Below are positions 5,011 through 5,703 of a DNA stretch of 5,703 nt, in pieces. The position numbers and the translations under genes were made by a program. How positions within the stretch are numbered: position 1 is the first letter of the stretch; every line of letters starts with the position of its first letter. The notes under the pieces are model-generated. The model was not told where the DNA came from. It searched no databases and worked only from the letters and a program-made list of their open reading frames with translations. Source of the stretch: Oleimicrobium sp037445575 (GTDB taxonomy: Bacteria > Zhuqueibacterota > Zhuqueibacteria > JANLFK01 > Oleimicrobiaceae); NCBI GenBank assembly GCA_037445575.1, contig JBBIKH010000216.1, positions 1 through 5,703 on the forward strand, given 5' to 3'.

Positions 5011-5703
5011 CGTCGCCACCCCCCTGCAGGTATTTGTTAAAGATCATCCTGCTGATACCCAAGGCGGCCGCTGCTCTGGATTTGTTGCCGGAGAAGCGCT
5101 CCAGGGCGGCCTTGCAGTAGGCCTGGCGCACTTCGGCCACCACCTGTCGGAGCGGACGCGTCTCGCCGGAAAAGTCCAGTGGCCCGGGTCCTTTCGCGCG
5201 CACCGGCTCCAGGCGGAGGTCTTTCTCGTCGATCACGGTACCGGAGGCAAGCGTGATGGTGCGCTCCAGAAGATTCTCCAGCTCGCGCACATTTCCCACC
5301 CAGGGATAGCTCTGCAGCCGGGCGATGGCCTTCGGCGTGAAGGTGTAACGGATCCCCAATCGGGCGCTGAAGCGGTTGAGGATGTGCTCTACCAAGTCGG
5401 GGATGTCCTCCGGTCGCTCGCGAAGGGGGGGAATGTAAATGGGAATCACATTGATGCGGTAAAAAAGGTCGCGCCGGAATTGCCCCTTCTCTATCAGCTC
5501 TTCCAGGCTCTGATTAGTGGCACTAATGAGGCGGATATCAGTTCTTATCTTCTCGTTGCCGCCGACGCGGGTGAACTCCCCCTCCTGGAGCACGCGCAGC
5601 ATCTTCACCTGCATGGCCAACTTTGTGTCCCCAATGTCGTCGAGGAACATGGAGCCGCTTTTTGCCAATTCGAACTTGCCGATCTTTTGGCTGATGGCGC
5701 CTG
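5003..5703 (-). CDS. Sigma-54 dependent activator, AAA+ C-terminal part plus Fis-type HTH; 5' end outside the window
   Basis: The open frame enters from the right edge and ends at TGA 5005-5003. The first complete codons read GAISQKIGKFELA; GA is probably the end of the GAFTGA sigma-54 contact loop, and the two stray bases before it fit Thr. In the 232 visible residues: Walker B SMFLDD (17-22), with Asp-Asp where most activators have Asp-Glu; sensor I ISATN (59-63); arginine-finger region FRRDLFYR (75-82); sensor II GNVREL (136-141); and a Fis-like helix-turn-helix GNKSRAAAALGISR (205-218) to the C-terminus. Walker A and any N-terminal receiver or sensory domain lie outside. The protein should remodel sigma-54 RNA polymerase at -24/-12 promoters. 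Its stop overlaps the kinase start, so it leads or sits inside the operon. It is the only visible DNA-binding output for the kinase/receiver pair. Confidence 0.95.
   Translation of the reverse strand, partial: GAISQKIGKFELAKSGSMFLDDIGDTKLAMQVKMLRVLQEGEFTRVGGNEKIRTDIRLISATNQSLEELIEKGQFRRDLFYRINVIPIYIPPLRERPEDIPDLVEHILNRFSARLGIRYTFTPKAIARLQSYPWVGNVRELENLLERTITLASGTVIDEKDLRLEPVRAKGPGPLDFSGETRPLRQVVAEVRQAYCKAALERFSGNKSRAAAALGISRMIFNKYLQGGGDDA
5019..5025 (-). promoter_or_regulatory. Ribosome binding site fixing the PocR kinase start
   Basis: AGGGGGG on the minus strand sits in the last codons of the sigma-54 activator gene. It is eight bases from ATG 5010 but directly abuts GTG 5019, so it favours the ATG. 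The kinase start lies inside the upstream gene, a layout suggesting translational coupling. Confidence 0.65.

Noticed and set aside
4036..5040. Plus-strand open frame of 334 codons opposite the PocR kinase
   Set aside because: It is a shadow frame of a well-supported kinase gene; it crosses the kinase start and shows no recognisable domain.
1..5703. CRISPR arrays, tRNA or rRNA genes, insertion sequences, long direct repeats
   Set aside because: No regularly spaced repeats, cloverleaf-like segments, transposase motifs or terminal repeats were seen on reading both strands.

Overview
The window is GC-rich bacterial DNA with every supported gene on the minus strand. Two gene groups are separated by one non-coding gap of 187 bases. 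A lipoprotein signal peptide, a sigma-54 activator, a PocR-type sensor kinase and TspO point to a Gram-negative (diderm) bacterium. The style resembles environmental candidate phyla, but nothing here fixes the taxon.

Group 1 runs from the right edge to 1509: the C-terminal part of a sigma-54 activator (AAA+ plus Fis-type helix-turn-helix, cut by the window edge); a soluble PocR-domain histidine kinase; a stand-alone CheY-like receiver; a fold-type I PLP enzyme of the class V aminotransferase family; and a small lipoprotein of unknown function. The first four genes overlap or sit within 10 bases of each other, so they are probably one translationally coupled operon. The lipoprotein follows after 35 bases. 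A reasonable reading is a cytosolic sensor (PocR) feeding a receiver, with a sigma-54 activator from the same operon as output. The PLP enzyme and lipoprotein would be effectors or part of the sensed process. The signal and targets are unknown.

Group 2 runs from about 1440 to the left edge: a plausible sigma-70 type promoter; a short ORF that looks like the severed N-terminus of a type III Mod-like DNA methyltransferase; a TspO/MBR membrane protein; and a DUF523 (TudS-like) protein that enters a DUF1722 domain and leaves the window. The last gene has no stop in the window and is easy to miss. TspO and DUF523-DUF1722 genes recur together in light- or oxidative-stress clusters of other bacteria (from memory), so this group may be such a cluster with a methyltransferase remnant at its head.

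Points most worth a second look are the promoter- and RBS-equipped methyltransferase remnant, the degenerate H-box of the PocR kinase, the unusual company of a PLP enzyme and lipoprotein in a signalling operon, and the TspO/TudS-like pairing. I did not find a clear case of a wholly new system.
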